From: Tectiglobus sp965223355
Lineage (GTDB): Bacteria > Pseudomonadota > Alphaproteobacteria > Rhizobiales > Hyphomicrobiaceae
Direction of reading: 5' to 3'
NCBI GenBank assembly: GCA_965223355.1
Contig: CBDCWE010000003.1
Location: forward strand, 744,001-808,000
Length of the DNA: 64,000 nucleotides
Below the pieces are notes generated by a model. The model saw nothing but the letters and a program-made list of their open reading frames with translations, did no database searches and was not told the DNA's origin. This document shows, in pieces, positions 16,758-26,786 of this stretch. Every line of letters starts with the position of its first letter. Positions within the stretch are counted from its first letter, which is position 1. Both the position numbers and the translations under genes were made by a program.

Positions 16758-18083
16758 ATGGTGCAACAGCCGACCGCGATCGCCAAGCCTGTCAAAGTCT
16801 GCAGGCTGTGGCTGGCGTCTCCTCTTTGCAAGCAAATCGCAGCACAATTTCGCCGCAGCGAACACGGCTCGGTGGTGATGGTGTTTGCGATCGCCTTGAT
16901 GCTTTTGACCACGGCCGCTGCCGGTGCAATTGACTTTGGTCGATGGCTGAAGGCGAAGAACGCGACCATCAACGCCATGGATGCCGCGGTGCTTGCGGCC
17001 GGCCGGGTGCTGCAGCTGCCGGGCAGCACAAGTGCCGACGCCTTAGCCGCGGCGCAACGCTATTACGATCAAAACAAAGCCGGCCTTCTAAGCCCGGATT
17101 CGGTTGACTTCACCGTCACATCGACCGGCCGGGAAATGACCGCCAGCAGTGCCGGTTCACTGGTCAAGACCCCGTTCCTCGGCCTGCTCGGGGTCAAAGG
17201 GCTGCCCGTCAACGCCATCAGCAAAGCGGTGCTGGCCGCCAACAGCAACAGCGGCTCGCACGTCGAGCTGGCGATGATGCTCGACACAACGGGCTCGATG
17301 AGCGGCCAGAAAATGCTTGATCTGCAAACCGCGGCCAAAGACCTGATTGATATCGTCGTCTGGGAAGATCAGTCCAAGTTTACGTCGCGGATCGCGCTGG
17401 CGCCGTTCTCGCGCTATGTCAACGTCGGCAAGAAATTCTACAGCCAGGTCACTGGACGGACGCTGAGCGGCTCGGGCAGCACGCGCGCTTGCGTCAAGGA
17501 ACGCAGTGGTGATAATCGCTACACCGATGCCGACCCGGCAACCGGTGGCTTCTTCGACCGCTTCACCGGCGATTATACATGTGAGCCAACCGCGCGCATT
17601 GTGCCGCTGACGAACGACAAGCAGAAGCTCAAGAACAGGATCGATGCGTTCCCGACATCGGGCTCGACGGCCGGTCACCTGGGGACGGCCTGGGCATGGT
17701 ATCTGATCTCGCCGAACTGGAGCTCGATTTTTGACGGCGAGAACAAGCCGCAGCCTTACTCATTGATCTTTCAGCTGAACGAGGCCGGCCAGCCGAACCT
17801 CTACAAGATTGCGCTGCTTTTGACGGACGGGTCTTACAATCAGCAGTATTCCGGCGCCAGCTCGACCACGCAGGCCCGCGCCATCTGCGATAACATCAAG
17901 GCGGCCGGCGTCATCGTCTATACCGTCGGCTTCGATATCCCGGACGGCAGCACGCCCGACATCACGATGCAGCATTGCGCGACATCGCTGTCGCACTACT
18001 ACCGCGCCTCCGACGGCAATGCGCTAAAGCAGGCGTTTCGCGACATCGCACTCAAAATATCGACCTTGCGATTGTCTCAATAG
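16758..18083 (+). CDS. TadE/TadG-like protein with von Willebrand factor A domain
   Basis: This 441-residue protein has an N-terminal Tad-type membrane segment (VMVFAIALMLLTTAAAGAID, about residues 38-57, followed by DFGRWLKAKNATINAMDAAV). Such helices anchor the pseudopilin-like TadG proteins of Flp pili. A VWA domain follows, with the metal-site motif DTTGSMSG at about 176 and LLLTDGSYN later. The family acts at the cell envelope in adhesion or pilus assembly. No other tad/cpa genes are present in the window, so it is an orphan here. The tandem-duplicated leader just upstream is noted separately. Confidence 0.8.
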   Translation: MVQQPTAIAKPVKVCRLWLASPLCKQIAAQFRRSEHGSVVMVFAIALMLLTTAAAGAIDFGRWLKAKNATINAMDAAVLAAGRVLQLPGSTSADALAAAQRYYDQNKAGLLSPDSVDFTVTSTGREMTASSAGSLVKTPFLGLLGVKGLPVNAISKAVLAANSNSGSHVELAMMLDTTGSMSGQKMLDLQTAAKDLIDIVVWEDQSKFTSRIALAPFSRYVNVGKKFYSQVTGRTLSGSGSTRACVKERSGDNRYTDADPATGGFFDRFTGDYTCEPTARIVPLTNDKQKLKNRIDAFPTSGSTAGHLGTAWAWYLISPNWSSIFDGENKPQPYSLIFQLNEAGQPNLYKIALLLTDGSYNQQYSGASSTTQARAICDNIKAAGVIVYTVGFDIPDGSTPDITMQHCATSLSHYYRASDGNALKQAFRDIALKISTLRLSQ

Positions 18084-18180
18084 TGTTATAGCGCCCCAGC
18101 CCTGAATCGACGCACTTCACAGGCGCGATATTGCGGTCAGGCACTTGGCGCAACCATCCAACTCTGCTTAACTCCGGCGC

Positions 18181-19026
18181 ATGTCATTCACCGCGCCAAA
18201 GCTTTGCGTCATTTCGGACGAAACCGGTCCTGATTTCGAGACCTGCCTGACCTTCGCGGCCGAGGAAGGTCTCGATGCGATCGAGATCCGCCAGATCGAC
18301 GGCAACAATCCGCTATCGCTGACGCCGCCGCAGCTCGCGCGAACGGCCCGTCGCATTTCGCAGGCGGGTCTTGAAACCGCCGGCATCGCAACGCCGCTGT
18401 TCAAGTGGGCGCCACCCGGGCGCACTGTCGCCGACCACGGCGATCAGTTCGGCTTCGACAGAGCCGGCCGCAGCGATCAGCAGTTGTTCGAGGACGCCGT
18501 TCGTATCTCCGATGCGTTTGAAACCCGCAACCTGAGGATCTTTTCGTTTCTGGCTTATGACGGCTTCAAGCCCGACCACCTCAGGCCCGGCTACGAAGCA
18601 CTGCTCGAACTGGCCGAGCGCCATGATAAGGTGCTGCTCGTCGAGAACGAGCATGTCTGCAATGTCGCGCGTATGGATCAGTTTGCAGACCTCTTGTCGG
18701 CCTTCGACACCGATCGCCTCAGACCGTTGCCGGATATCGCCAACAGTGCCTCGATCGGGGAGATACCATCGACCGAGACCATCGCCAGCGTGATGCAGAC
18801 GGCCGAGCATATCCACTTTAAGGATTATTCCGCCCGGACCGGCGGCTTCGTCGCGCTCGGCCAAGGCGACGTCGATATCAAGGCATACGTGAAAACCATG
18901 TTTGAACATGCAAACACGCGCCGGCTCACCTTCTCGATTGAAACGCATGCATCGTCGGAACCGCTTGAGAACACACGCAGGTCGCTCAATTATCTGCGCA
19001 GCGTGATCGCTGAGCTGAACGGATAG
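18181..19026 (+). CDS. Sugar phosphate isomerase/epimerase-like TIM-barrel protein
   Basis: This 281-residue soluble protein belongs to the xylose isomerase-like / AP endonuclease 2 fold. Visible marks are the opening CVISDETGPDFETCLTFAAE, the metal-ligand type segment VLLVENEHVC, and HIHFKDYS near the C-terminal end. Members epimerise or isomerise sugars, inositol derivatives or hydroxypyruvate; the substrate here cannot be told. The following AhpD-like gene is 27 bases downstream and may be co-transcribed. Confidence 0.78.
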   Translation: MSFTAPKLCVISDETGPDFETCLTFAAEEGLDAIEIRQIDGNNPLSLTPPQLARTARRISQAGLETAGIATPLFKWAPPGRTVADHGDQFGFDRAGRSDQQLFEDAVRISDAFETRNLRIFSFLAYDGFKPDHLRPGYEALLELAERHDKVLLVENEHVCNVARMDQFADLLSAFDTDRLRPLPDIANSASIGEIPSTETIASVMQTAEHIHFKDYSARTGGFVALGQGDVDIKAYVKTMFEHANTRRLTFSIETHASSEPLENTRRSLNYLRSVIAELNG

Positions 19027-19053
19027 ACTTGACCCTGAGCACCGGAGGTTTCG

Positions 19054-19608
19054 TTGCCGCGCATTGAACCCAAGACCCGCTCGGACATCCCCGATCATCT
19101 CCAACCGCTGTGGGACAAGATGCTTGGATACGGCGATTTCGCCGACCAAGCCGGTGTAATGGCCTATCGCATGGCGATCTTCGAGAAGGGCTGGGGCATG
19201 CTGGTCGCGCTCGCCGAAGAGGCGCACACGCCTAAACGCTACATCGAACTGGCGATCGTGACGGTCTCGTTGCTCAACGACTGTCCCTACTGCGTCTCAC
19301 ACCATGCCCCGAAACTGGCGGTGGAGGGGATTTCCGAACCCGGCGCCGCCGGATTGCTGGACTATGAGACCCATCCCGAACTCGACAATGTCGACAAGCT
19401 GGTGGTTGAATACGCGATTGCCGTGACGACCAAGTGGAACCGCACCAGGGACGAGATCTTCACGCGCCTGCGCGCGCACTTCACCGACGCTCAGATTGTC
19501 GAAATCACGTGGCGCGCGGCGCTTTGCGGCGCGTTCAATCGCTTCAACGACATCTTGCAGCTGGACAGCGATCGGGCCGACGCGGCGGCGGCCGCGTTTC
19601 AAAGCTAG
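19054..19608 (+). CDS. AhpD-like carboxymuconolactone decarboxylase family protein
   Basis: This 184-residue protein carries the AhpD-type active site NDCPYCVSHH (Cys 77, Cys 80, His 84), the disulfide and proton-relay residues of the alkylhydroperoxidase-like CMD fold. It is likely a peroxidase-related oxidoreductase, with the partner unknown. The start is TTG at 19054, with GGAGG seven bases upstream; there is no competing ATG nearby. The TAG stop overlaps the CTAG (19605-19608) that begins repeat B4. Confidence 0.82.
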   Translation: MPRIEPKTRSDIPDHLQPLWDKMLGYGDFADQAGVMAYRMAIFEKGWGMLVALAEEAHTPKRYIELAIVTVSLLNDCPYCVSHHAPKLAVEGISEPGAAGLLDYETHPELDNVDKLVVEYAIAVTTKWNRTRDEIFTRLRAHFTDAQIVEITWRAALCGAFNRFNDILQLDSDRADAAAAAFQS

Positions 19609-19741
19609 GGAAGCCCTGAACACGTCCGGGGTCCAGGGGATGATCCCCTGGTCGGGGTGTTTGAGGGGCTGACAGCCCCTCAAGGATCGCCGCAGGGCGG
19701 CGATTAATTGAGAGCGCTGCCGTTGCCGATCCCGCCAAAGG
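19605..19741 (+). repeat. Repeat family B, copy B4 (right end truncated)
   Basis: It begins CTAGGGAAGCCCTGAACA at the stop codon of the preceding gene and contains the three B hairpins. It fades near 19741 after GATCCCGCCAAAGGG, so the right terminal repeat is lost. Confidence 0.82.
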
Positions 19742-19883
19742 GCGATGTAGGTGAAATTCCAATTTCAGCCAAAGGCATTGATGTCACCCGCGTCACTCGC
19801 CTTCTGAATCGTCCGAGAACGGCCACGGCGAAAGGTCCGCAACGCCGACATCCGGTCCGGGCGGGCGTCCAAATCCGCGCGCC

Positions 19884-20360
19884 TCAGTCACGCGAAATCG
19901 TCTCGATCGGCAGCTTTGTTGTCGAGATCAGCTCTTCCATCGAGAGCAGCGATGTCACGTTGAAGATCGAAACATCGGCGGTGAGCGCGCGGTAGAAGGC
20001 ATCATAGGCCGCCGCATCGGCGACACGCACCTTGAGTATGTAGTCGACGTCACCGGCAAGGCGATGAGCCTCCAGTATCTCTGGCCGCCGCTTCAACGCC
20101 GCCAGGAACTGCTCGATCCATGCCGCCTCGTGCTGGGCGGTTCGGACCAGCACATAGAAGCACATTGCCAGTCCGACAGCGTTCGGGTTCACGATGGCAA
20201 CCTGCCTGTCGATGACGCCGCGCGCCTTCAACTTCTTGATGCGGTTCCAGACAGGCGTCTTCGAGGAACCCACCGAGGCTGCGATCTCCTCAAGCGATTG
20301 CGCCGCATCATGCTGCAGCGCCGCGAGGATTTTCCGATCGAGTTCGTCAAGTCGCGCCAT
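19884..20360 (-). CDS. Lrp/AsnC-family transcriptional regulator
   Basis: This 158-residue regulator begins MARLDELDRKILAALQ, followed by a helix-turn-helix (LEEIAASVGSSKTPVWNRIK) and the RAM/AsnC ligand domain (about residues 65-150). Lrp-type proteins form octamers and respond to amino acids. The ATG at 20360 is preferred to the GTG at 20375 because family members start just before the LDxxDRxIL helix. It is divergent from cysG with about 130 bases between them, so it may influence the sulfur assimilation genes (inference). Confidence 0.9.
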   Translation of the reverse strand: MARLDELDRKILAALQHDAAQSLEEIAASVGSSKTPVWNRIKKLKARGVIDRQVAIVNPNAVGLAMCFYVLVRTAQHEAAWIEQFLAALKRRPEILEAHRLAGDVDYILKVRVADAAAYDAFYRALTADVSIFNVTSLLSMEELISTTKLPIETISRD

Positions 20361-20493
20361 TGTTCTGTTTCTCACCGTTCAGAGTTGCTGTCGTTCGAAG
20401 ACTGCGAAGAAATATAGGACATCATTCCTATTTTTCTGATCATATGGACAATTGCCAGGAAAATTTCCTACATCAGGCGCATAGGTTATCACG

Positions 20494-21948
20494 ATGAGGT
20501 GGGGCTGTCCCGTGCGCTATATTCCGGTTTTCGTCGACCTTGAAGACGTCAACGTCATCGTGTCAGGCGCTGGTGAGATCGCCGTTGCCAAACTGCGGCT
20601 GCTGCTTAAGACGCCCGCACGCATCACGGTGTTCGGTGTCGGGCCGGTTCCCGAGATTACCGCCTGGGCAAGCGAGGGCCGCCTCACCCTGTTTCAGCGC
20701 ACAGTGGAGGCCGACGATGCGATCGGCGCGGTCCTCCTTTACGCAGCCAACAACGATGCGGCGCAAGACGCGCGTGCGGCGGCCATCGGCAAAGCGGCCG
20801 GCGCGCTGGTCAACATTGTCGACAACATCGACGCTAGCGCGTTCATCACGCCGGCAATCGTCGACCGCGAGCCGGTCGTCGTTGCGATCGGCACCGAAGG
20901 TGCGGCGCCGGTACTCGGCCGGCGCATTAAAGCGGAGGTCGAGCAGCTGTTGGCCAGCAGCACCGGAACGCTGGCGCGCATTGGAAAACGTTTCCGGCCG
21001 GCCGCCACCAACATCGCCCATGGCCGGGCGCGCCGCGCATTCTGGGCGGACTATTACGATCGGGTCGGCCCGGCGGCGTTGGCACAAGGTGGTGAGGCCG
21101 CTGTCGATCGCGCCCTCGAAGAGCTGTTGCGCTCACACCTCAACGAATGCGTGGCTCCTGGCGCCAACAACGGCAAGGTCTGGATTATCGGCGCCGGACC
21201 CGGTGATCCGGAATTGCTCACACAGAAGGCGCGCCGCATCCTGCATGATGCGGACGTCATCATGACCGACCGGCTGGTGAGCAGCGACGTTCTCGAACTT
21301 GCGCGTCGCGAAGCAACCTTTGTCGAGGTCGGCAAAGTTCCCGGCCACCGCAGCTGGGCACAGGACGACATCAACGCCCTCATGATCGAACACGCGCTGC
21401 GCGGTGCGCAGGTCGTGCGCCTGAAATCCGGTGACCCGACGATCTACGGGCGCCTCGATGAAGAAATCGACGCGCTCGACAAAGCAGCCGTCGATTTCGA
21501 GATCGTGCCGGGTATCACGTCGGCGCTCGCTGCTGCCGCGCGGGCGAAGGTGTCGCTCACGCGGCGCGGGCGCAATTCCGAGTTCCGCTTCCTGACGGGC
21601 CAGGACATTGCCGGTTTCGCCGAACATGACTGGCGCGCCTTGGCGCGGTCTGGCGCCGTTGCTGCGATCTACATGGGCGTGCGTGCGGCCCGTTTCGTCC
21701 AGGCCCGGCTGCTGATGCATGGCGCTGATCCCGGCACGCCGGTCTCGATCATCGAGAATGTTTCGCGAGGAAGCGAGAAGGTGGTGGCAACGACCATCGG
21801 TGGCCTGGAGACGGCGCTCAAGGGCAGCGCCATCCAGGGGCCGGCGATCATCTTGGTGGGGCTGTCGCCGCGCGACACGCAACGTGCCCGAGCGTGTGCA
21901 TCGCACCCGGTGAAGCGCCTCGACACGCTCAAGACCGTGGGGGCATAG
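20494..21948 (+). CDS. cysG: Siroheme synthase (CysG-type, multifunctional)
   Basis: This 484-residue protein has an N-terminal precorrin-2 dehydrogenase/ferrochelatase part (about 1-210, nucleotide-binding VSGAGEIAVAKLRLLLK) and a C-terminal uroporphyrinogen-III C-methyltransferase (about 222-470; VWIIGAGPGDPELLTQKA, VVRLKSGDPTIYGR). It makes siroheme for the sulfite/nitrite reductase encoded two genes on. The ATG at 20494 is possible, but a GTG at 20512, preceded by GAGGTGGGG and giving RYIPVFVDL at once, may be the true start. The gene is followed after two bases by the DUF2849 gene. Confidence 0.9.
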   Translation: MRWGCPVRYIPVFVDLEDVNVIVSGAGEIAVAKLRLLLKTPARITVFGVGPVPEITAWASEGRLTLFQRTVEADDAIGAVLLYAANNDAAQDARAAAIGKAAGALVNIVDNIDASAFITPAIVDREPVVVAIGTEGAAPVLGRRIKAEVEQLLASSTGTLARIGKRFRPAATNIAHGRARRAFWADYYDRVGPAALAQGGEAAVDRALEELLRSHLNECVAPGANNGKVWIIGAGPGDPELLTQKARRILHDADVIMTDRLVSSDVLELARREATFVEVGKVPGHRSWAQDDINALMIEHALRGAQVVRLKSGDPTIYGRLDEEIDALDKAAVDFEIVPGITSALAAAARAKVSLTRRGRNSEFRFLTGQDIAGFAEHDWRALARSGAVAAIYMGVRAARFVQARLLMHGADPGTPVSIIENVSRGSEKVVATTIGGLETALKGSAIQGPAIILVGLSPRDTQRARACASHPVKRLDTLKTVGA

Positions 21949-21950
21949 CC

Positions 21951-22256
21951 ATGACAGCGAGCAACCAGGTGATCAGCGCCAATGACCTTTGGGACGGCGA
22001 TGTAGTTTATCTCGACGCTGACGGCGGGTGGACCCGAACGCTCGCGGGCGCGGTGCTGATTGGCGACCGGGATGAGGCCGAGGCATTGCTGCGCGCGGTC
22101 AAATCGCAGTCCGGCAAGATCATCGATCCCTATTTGCTCGATGTGGCCATCGATCGCGATCGTGTAACCCCGTCACACATTCGCGAGCGCCTGCGCGACA
22201 GCGGCCCGTCATTCCGCCCCGATCTGCAACGCACGCCATTTCAGTCGGCCCGCTGA
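21951..22256 (+). CDS. DUF2849 family protein
   Basis: This 101-residue soluble protein contains VISANDLWDGDVVYLDADGG and a C-terminal HIRERLR segment typical of DUF2849. The family is almost always placed between cysG and the cysI/nirA reductase in Alphaproteobacteria, exactly as here, so it probably assists sulfite/nitrite assimilation, although its biochemistry is not known to me. The ATG at 21951 lies two bases after the cysG stop. Confidence 0.82.
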   Translation: MTASNQVISANDLWDGDVVYLDADGGWTRTLAGAVLIGDRDEAEALLRAVKSQSGKIIDPYLLDVAIDRDRVTPSHIRERLRDSGPSFRPDLQRTPFQSAR

Positions 22257-22300
22257 CACCGGGCTGGTTCCCAATACACCCCAAAATCGAGAGAACTCAG

Positions 22301-24024
<1,724 letters not shown>

Positions 24025-24028
<4 letters not shown>

Positions 24029-24159
24029 TGTTCCTAATCCGATGGATGCGACCCAGCCGTCGCCGCCGGAAAATTCGGCTGACCTATTGTTTGTGTTCTG
24101 GAGCAACAGATGCTTGACGAGTTCCACCCGGGAACCAAGCGTCTGATCCAGAACACTAG
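24025..24159. repeat. CTAG-bounded inverted-repeat element, family H
   Basis: This 135-base segment starts CTAGTGTTC and ends GAACACTAG, an inverted repeat of nine bases. The right part also contains an imperfect dyad (GGAGCAACAGATGCTTG.. and ..CAAGCGTCTGATCC). It starts at the cysI stop and shares its right CTAG with A4. I see only one copy in this window. Confidence 0.6.
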
Positions 24160-24294
24160 ATCATCGTGCTTTAAGTTGGAACCGCTATTGCGGTTCCAAC
24201 TTAAAGCACAAAGATGATCGCCACTTTGGAGGCGAGCAACTTTCTGTCTTTATTCGGGATCGTTCCGATTCCGAATAAAGGCAGGTTGCTCTAG
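24156..24294 (+). repeat. Repeat family A, copy A4
   Basis: This is a full-length A element bounded by CTAG at 24156-24159 and 24291-24294, with one or two substitutions (CTTTGGAGGCG, CTGTCTTTATTC). It lies between cysI and the DUF934-reductase fusion. Confidence 0.9.
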
Positions 24295-24340
24295 AGGTGC
24301 CGCCGACCAATCGACCAGACCAACAACAAGGATACCAGCA

Positions 24341-25567
24341 ATGCCGCTCGTGACCCCAAACGGCTTCAGGCCAGCACCCCCGTTCGCGTCGGTCGCTGCC
24401 AAAACAGAAACTGCGCAGGGATCGCAACAGTTGCTGCTTTCACCGGACGTCGACGTTGAAAGCCTGGGTGCTCGATTGGAGGATCTGGAACTGGTCAGTA
24501 TCGCGTTTCCAACGTTTTCAGACGGCCGCGGCTTTTCGCTGGCGCGCCGGCTGCGTGCCGCCGGCTACAAGGGACATTTGCGCGCCAGCGGTCATGTGAT
24601 TTCGGACCAGTTCCGCTATGCGCTTGACTGCGGCTTCGACGACGTCGAAATCAGCGACGAACTTGCAGTGCGACAACCCGAGGCGGATTGGATTGAAGGC
24701 GCTTCACAGGATGTGGGCTATCGCGACCGGCTGCGCGGATTGCCCCGCCCAGATGATGTAGCGATGGATCCATCGGCCGGCAGATACCGGTCACAAGACG
24801 GCGTCTTCGAGCAGCGCGTCACGCACGTTGAACACTTCACCGACGGCCTGTTCGGCTTTCGCATCACGCGGCCGGCGAGTTTTCGCTTCCGTTCCGGCGA
24901 GTTCGCCATGATCGGTCTGCCCAATGCCGCCAAGCCGGTCTTTCGGGCGTATTCGATCGCAAGTCCGGCCTGGGGCGAAGAACTGGAGTTTTATTCGATC
25001 AAGGTGGCGGGCGGCCCGCTGACCGAGCACCTGAAGCGCATTCGCCACGGCGATACGGTGCTGCTCAAGAACAAGGCGACCGGCACGCTCGTCGTCGATG
25101 CCTTGCTGCCGGGGCGACGTCTGTTCCTGTTCTCAACCGGCACCGGCATTGCCCCGTTCGCATCGATCATTCGTGATCCTGAAACCTACGACAAATTCGA
25201 CCAGATCGTGCTGACCCAGACCTGCCGCGCCGAACGGGACCTCGCCTACGGCCGCGGCATCATCGCCCGGACAAAGTCCGATCCGCTGGTTTCGGAACTG
25301 GTGGCTGATGGTCGCCTGCGCTTCGTCACGTCTCTGACACGCGAACCGCATCCGCTAACCGGCCGGATCACAACCCTGCTCGAAACCGGACAGCTGTTCG
25401 ATAGTCTCGACATCGACGGCATCGATCCGGCCGGCGACCGGGCGATGATCTGTGGGTCTTTGGCGATGATCAAAGATACGCGCGGCATCCTGCAAAACTC
25501 AGGCTTTGTAGAAGGCAGCAACGCCCGCCCCGGTACCTTTGTGGTCGAACGAGCTTTCGTGGCTTAG
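24341..25567 (+). CDS. DUF934-ferredoxin-NADP reductase fusion protein
   Basis: This 408-residue protein joins two usually separate genes of the sulfite assimilation locus. Residues about 30-130 match DUF934 (LVSIAFPTFSDGRGFSLARR, LRASGHVISDQFRYAL). Residues about 150-408 are a ferredoxin-NADP+ reductase with the FAD motif FRAYSIASP, the NADP site STGTGIAPFASIIRDPE and the C-terminal VERAFVA. The FNR half would transfer electrons from NADPH to ferredoxin, and DUF934 is thought to be an accessory of CysI. The ATG at 24341 follows AAGGA. The stop TAG is the TTAG that begins repeat A5. Confidence 0.85.
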   Translation: MPLVTPNGFRPAPPFASVAAKTETAQGSQQLLLSPDVDVESLGARLEDLELVSIAFPTFSDGRGFSLARRLRAAGYKGHLRASGHVISDQFRYALDCGFDDVEISDELAVRQPEADWIEGASQDVGYRDRLRGLPRPDDVAMDPSAGRYRSQDGVFEQRVTHVEHFTDGLFGFRITRPASFRFRSGEFAMIGLPNAAKPVFRAYSIASPAWGEELEFYSIKVAGGPLTEHLKRIRHGDTVLLKNKATGTLVVDALLPGRRLFLFSTGTGIAPFASIIRDPETYDKFDQIVLTQTCRAERDLAYGRGIIARTKSDPLVSELVADGRLRFVTSLTREPHPLTGRITTLLETGQLFDSLDIDGIDPAGDRAMICGSLAMIKDTRGILQNSGFVEGSNARPGTFVVERAFVA

Positions 25568-25702
25568 ATCATCGTACTTTAAGTTGGAATCGCTATTGCG
25601 GTTCCAACTCAAAGCACAAAGATGATCGCCATTTTAGAGGCGAGCAACTTTCTGCCTTTATTCGGGATCGTTCCGATTCCGAATAAAGGCAGGTTGCTCT
25701 AG
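25564..25702 (+). repeat. Repeat family A, copy A5
   Basis: This is a full-length A element with TTAG at the left (25564-25567, holding the stop codon of the fusion gene) and CTAG at the right (25699-25702). Minor substitutions are present (ATCGTACTTTAAG, CCATTTTAGAGG). Confidence 0.9.
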
Positions 25703-25804
25703 CCAATCGCCGCGTTGCGGCGATCCTTGAGGGGCTTTCAGCCCCTCAAACACCCCCGACCAGGGGATCTCCCCTGGACCCCAAAATTGTTCAGAGGATC
25801 GCTC
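25699..25804 (-). repeat. Repeat family B, copy B5 (partial)
   Basis: This is a reverse-oriented B copy joined directly to the right CTAG of A5. All three hairpins are present, the middle one TTGAGGGGCTTTCAGCCCC. The segment beyond the third hairpin and its terminal repeat are lost on the A5 side. The other end reads GTTCAGAGGATC and runs into the 3' end of the next gene. Confidence 0.75.
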
Positions 25805-25806
25805 GA

Positions 25807-26772
25807 TCATTTTCGCTCTGCACGCGCAATCAATTCGCCGGCCCACTCGTAAGCCAACGAGGCGAGCGCAAAATCGCCCAAGGCATGTCCGCGGAAGATG
25901 AAGGCCGTGCGCATCGATGCGGACCGGCGGCCACTGACGTTGCCCAGCACCAAGCCCGCAAGGTCGCCGGCCACCAATTCCAAGGACACCAGCCTGGTGG
26001 TCACGGCCTGCTCCTGGGCGAGGTCGTCGACAATGATGGTAGCGAAGTTTTCAAGGCTGTCTTGATGCCACTGGGCGCCGAGATCGGTCAGTGCGGCAAA
26101 CGCGCCCGGCGCCACGCCGGCGGCGTCGATAAAGGGCGCGATCGCCGGATCCCGGGTCACCGATGAGATGACAATATCGGCGTCGGCCATGGCCTCTTGC
26201 GCGGATCCGGCGATCGTTGCCGTCAATCCCATATCGTCGGCCAAGCGACACAGCGTGGCAATGTTCGCCGACCCGCGACCGCATGCGACCACCCTTTTCA
26301 GCGGAAATAACTCGGCAAACGCTGCCAGGTGGTGGCGGGCCTGCAAACCGCAGCCAATGACGGCGATGGTTGCCGCTGCCGGCTTCGCCAGTCGTTTTGC
26401 GGCCGTAAGACTCAGTGCCGGTGTTCGCAGTGCCGTTACCCAGTTGCCGTCCATCGTCGCCAGCGGCATACCGGATCGCGCATCCTGAACGGTGACCAGG
26501 GCATTCATTAGTGGGTATCCGGCGGCAGGATTGGCCGGATTTAAGAGCAACGATTTGACGATGAGATAGGGCGGATCACCTGCCGCCGCCATCGTCGACA
26601 TGGCATAGCGCCCGTCCGGGGTTTCAAACGTTGCCTTGGCAGCACTCCAGAGCTGGCCGCGGGACTGTGTTGCGATCAGATCTTCAATACGCGCGACGAT
26701 ATCAAGATATCCGATCCCGAGTGCAGAAAGATCGCGGTGCGTGAAGTGGGGGACCTGTGATCGTTCGCCCAT
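25807..26772 (-). CDS. Ornithine cyclodeaminase/mu-crystallin family protein
   Basis: This ~321-residue soluble protein has a central NAD(P)-binding fold (IAVIGCGLQARHHLAAF, about residues 135-152). The nearby WVTALRTPALSLTAAKRLA segment is conserved in the family. Members include ornithine cyclodeaminase, alanine dehydrogenase and ketimine reductases, so the precise substrate is open. The pyruvate kinase stop overlaps an in-frame TTG at 26790; I prefer the ATG at 26772, which starts closer to the family N-terminus. It is probably co-transcribed with pyk. Confidence 0.8.
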   Translation of the reverse strand: MGERSQVPHFTHRDLSALGIGYLDIVARIEDLIATQSRGQLWSAAKATFETPDGRYAMSTMAAAGDPPYLIVKSLLLNPANPAAGYPLMNALVTVQDARSGMPLATMDGNWVTALRTPALSLTAAKRLAKPAAATIAVIGCGLQARHHLAAFAELFPLKRVVACGRGSANIATLCRLADDMGLTATIAGSAQEAMADADIVISSVTRDPAIAPFIDAAGVAPGAFAALTDLGAQWHQDSLENFATIIVDDLAQEQAVTTRLVSLELVAGDLAGLVLGNVSGRRSASMRTAFIFRGHALGDFALASLAYEWAGELIARAERK

Positions 26773-26786
26773 ATCCGGTGCCGTTG

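Noticed and set aside
18313..19227. Minus-strand frame of 304 codons over the epimerase gene
   Set aside because: Shadow of a recognised TIM-barrel gene; no start signal.
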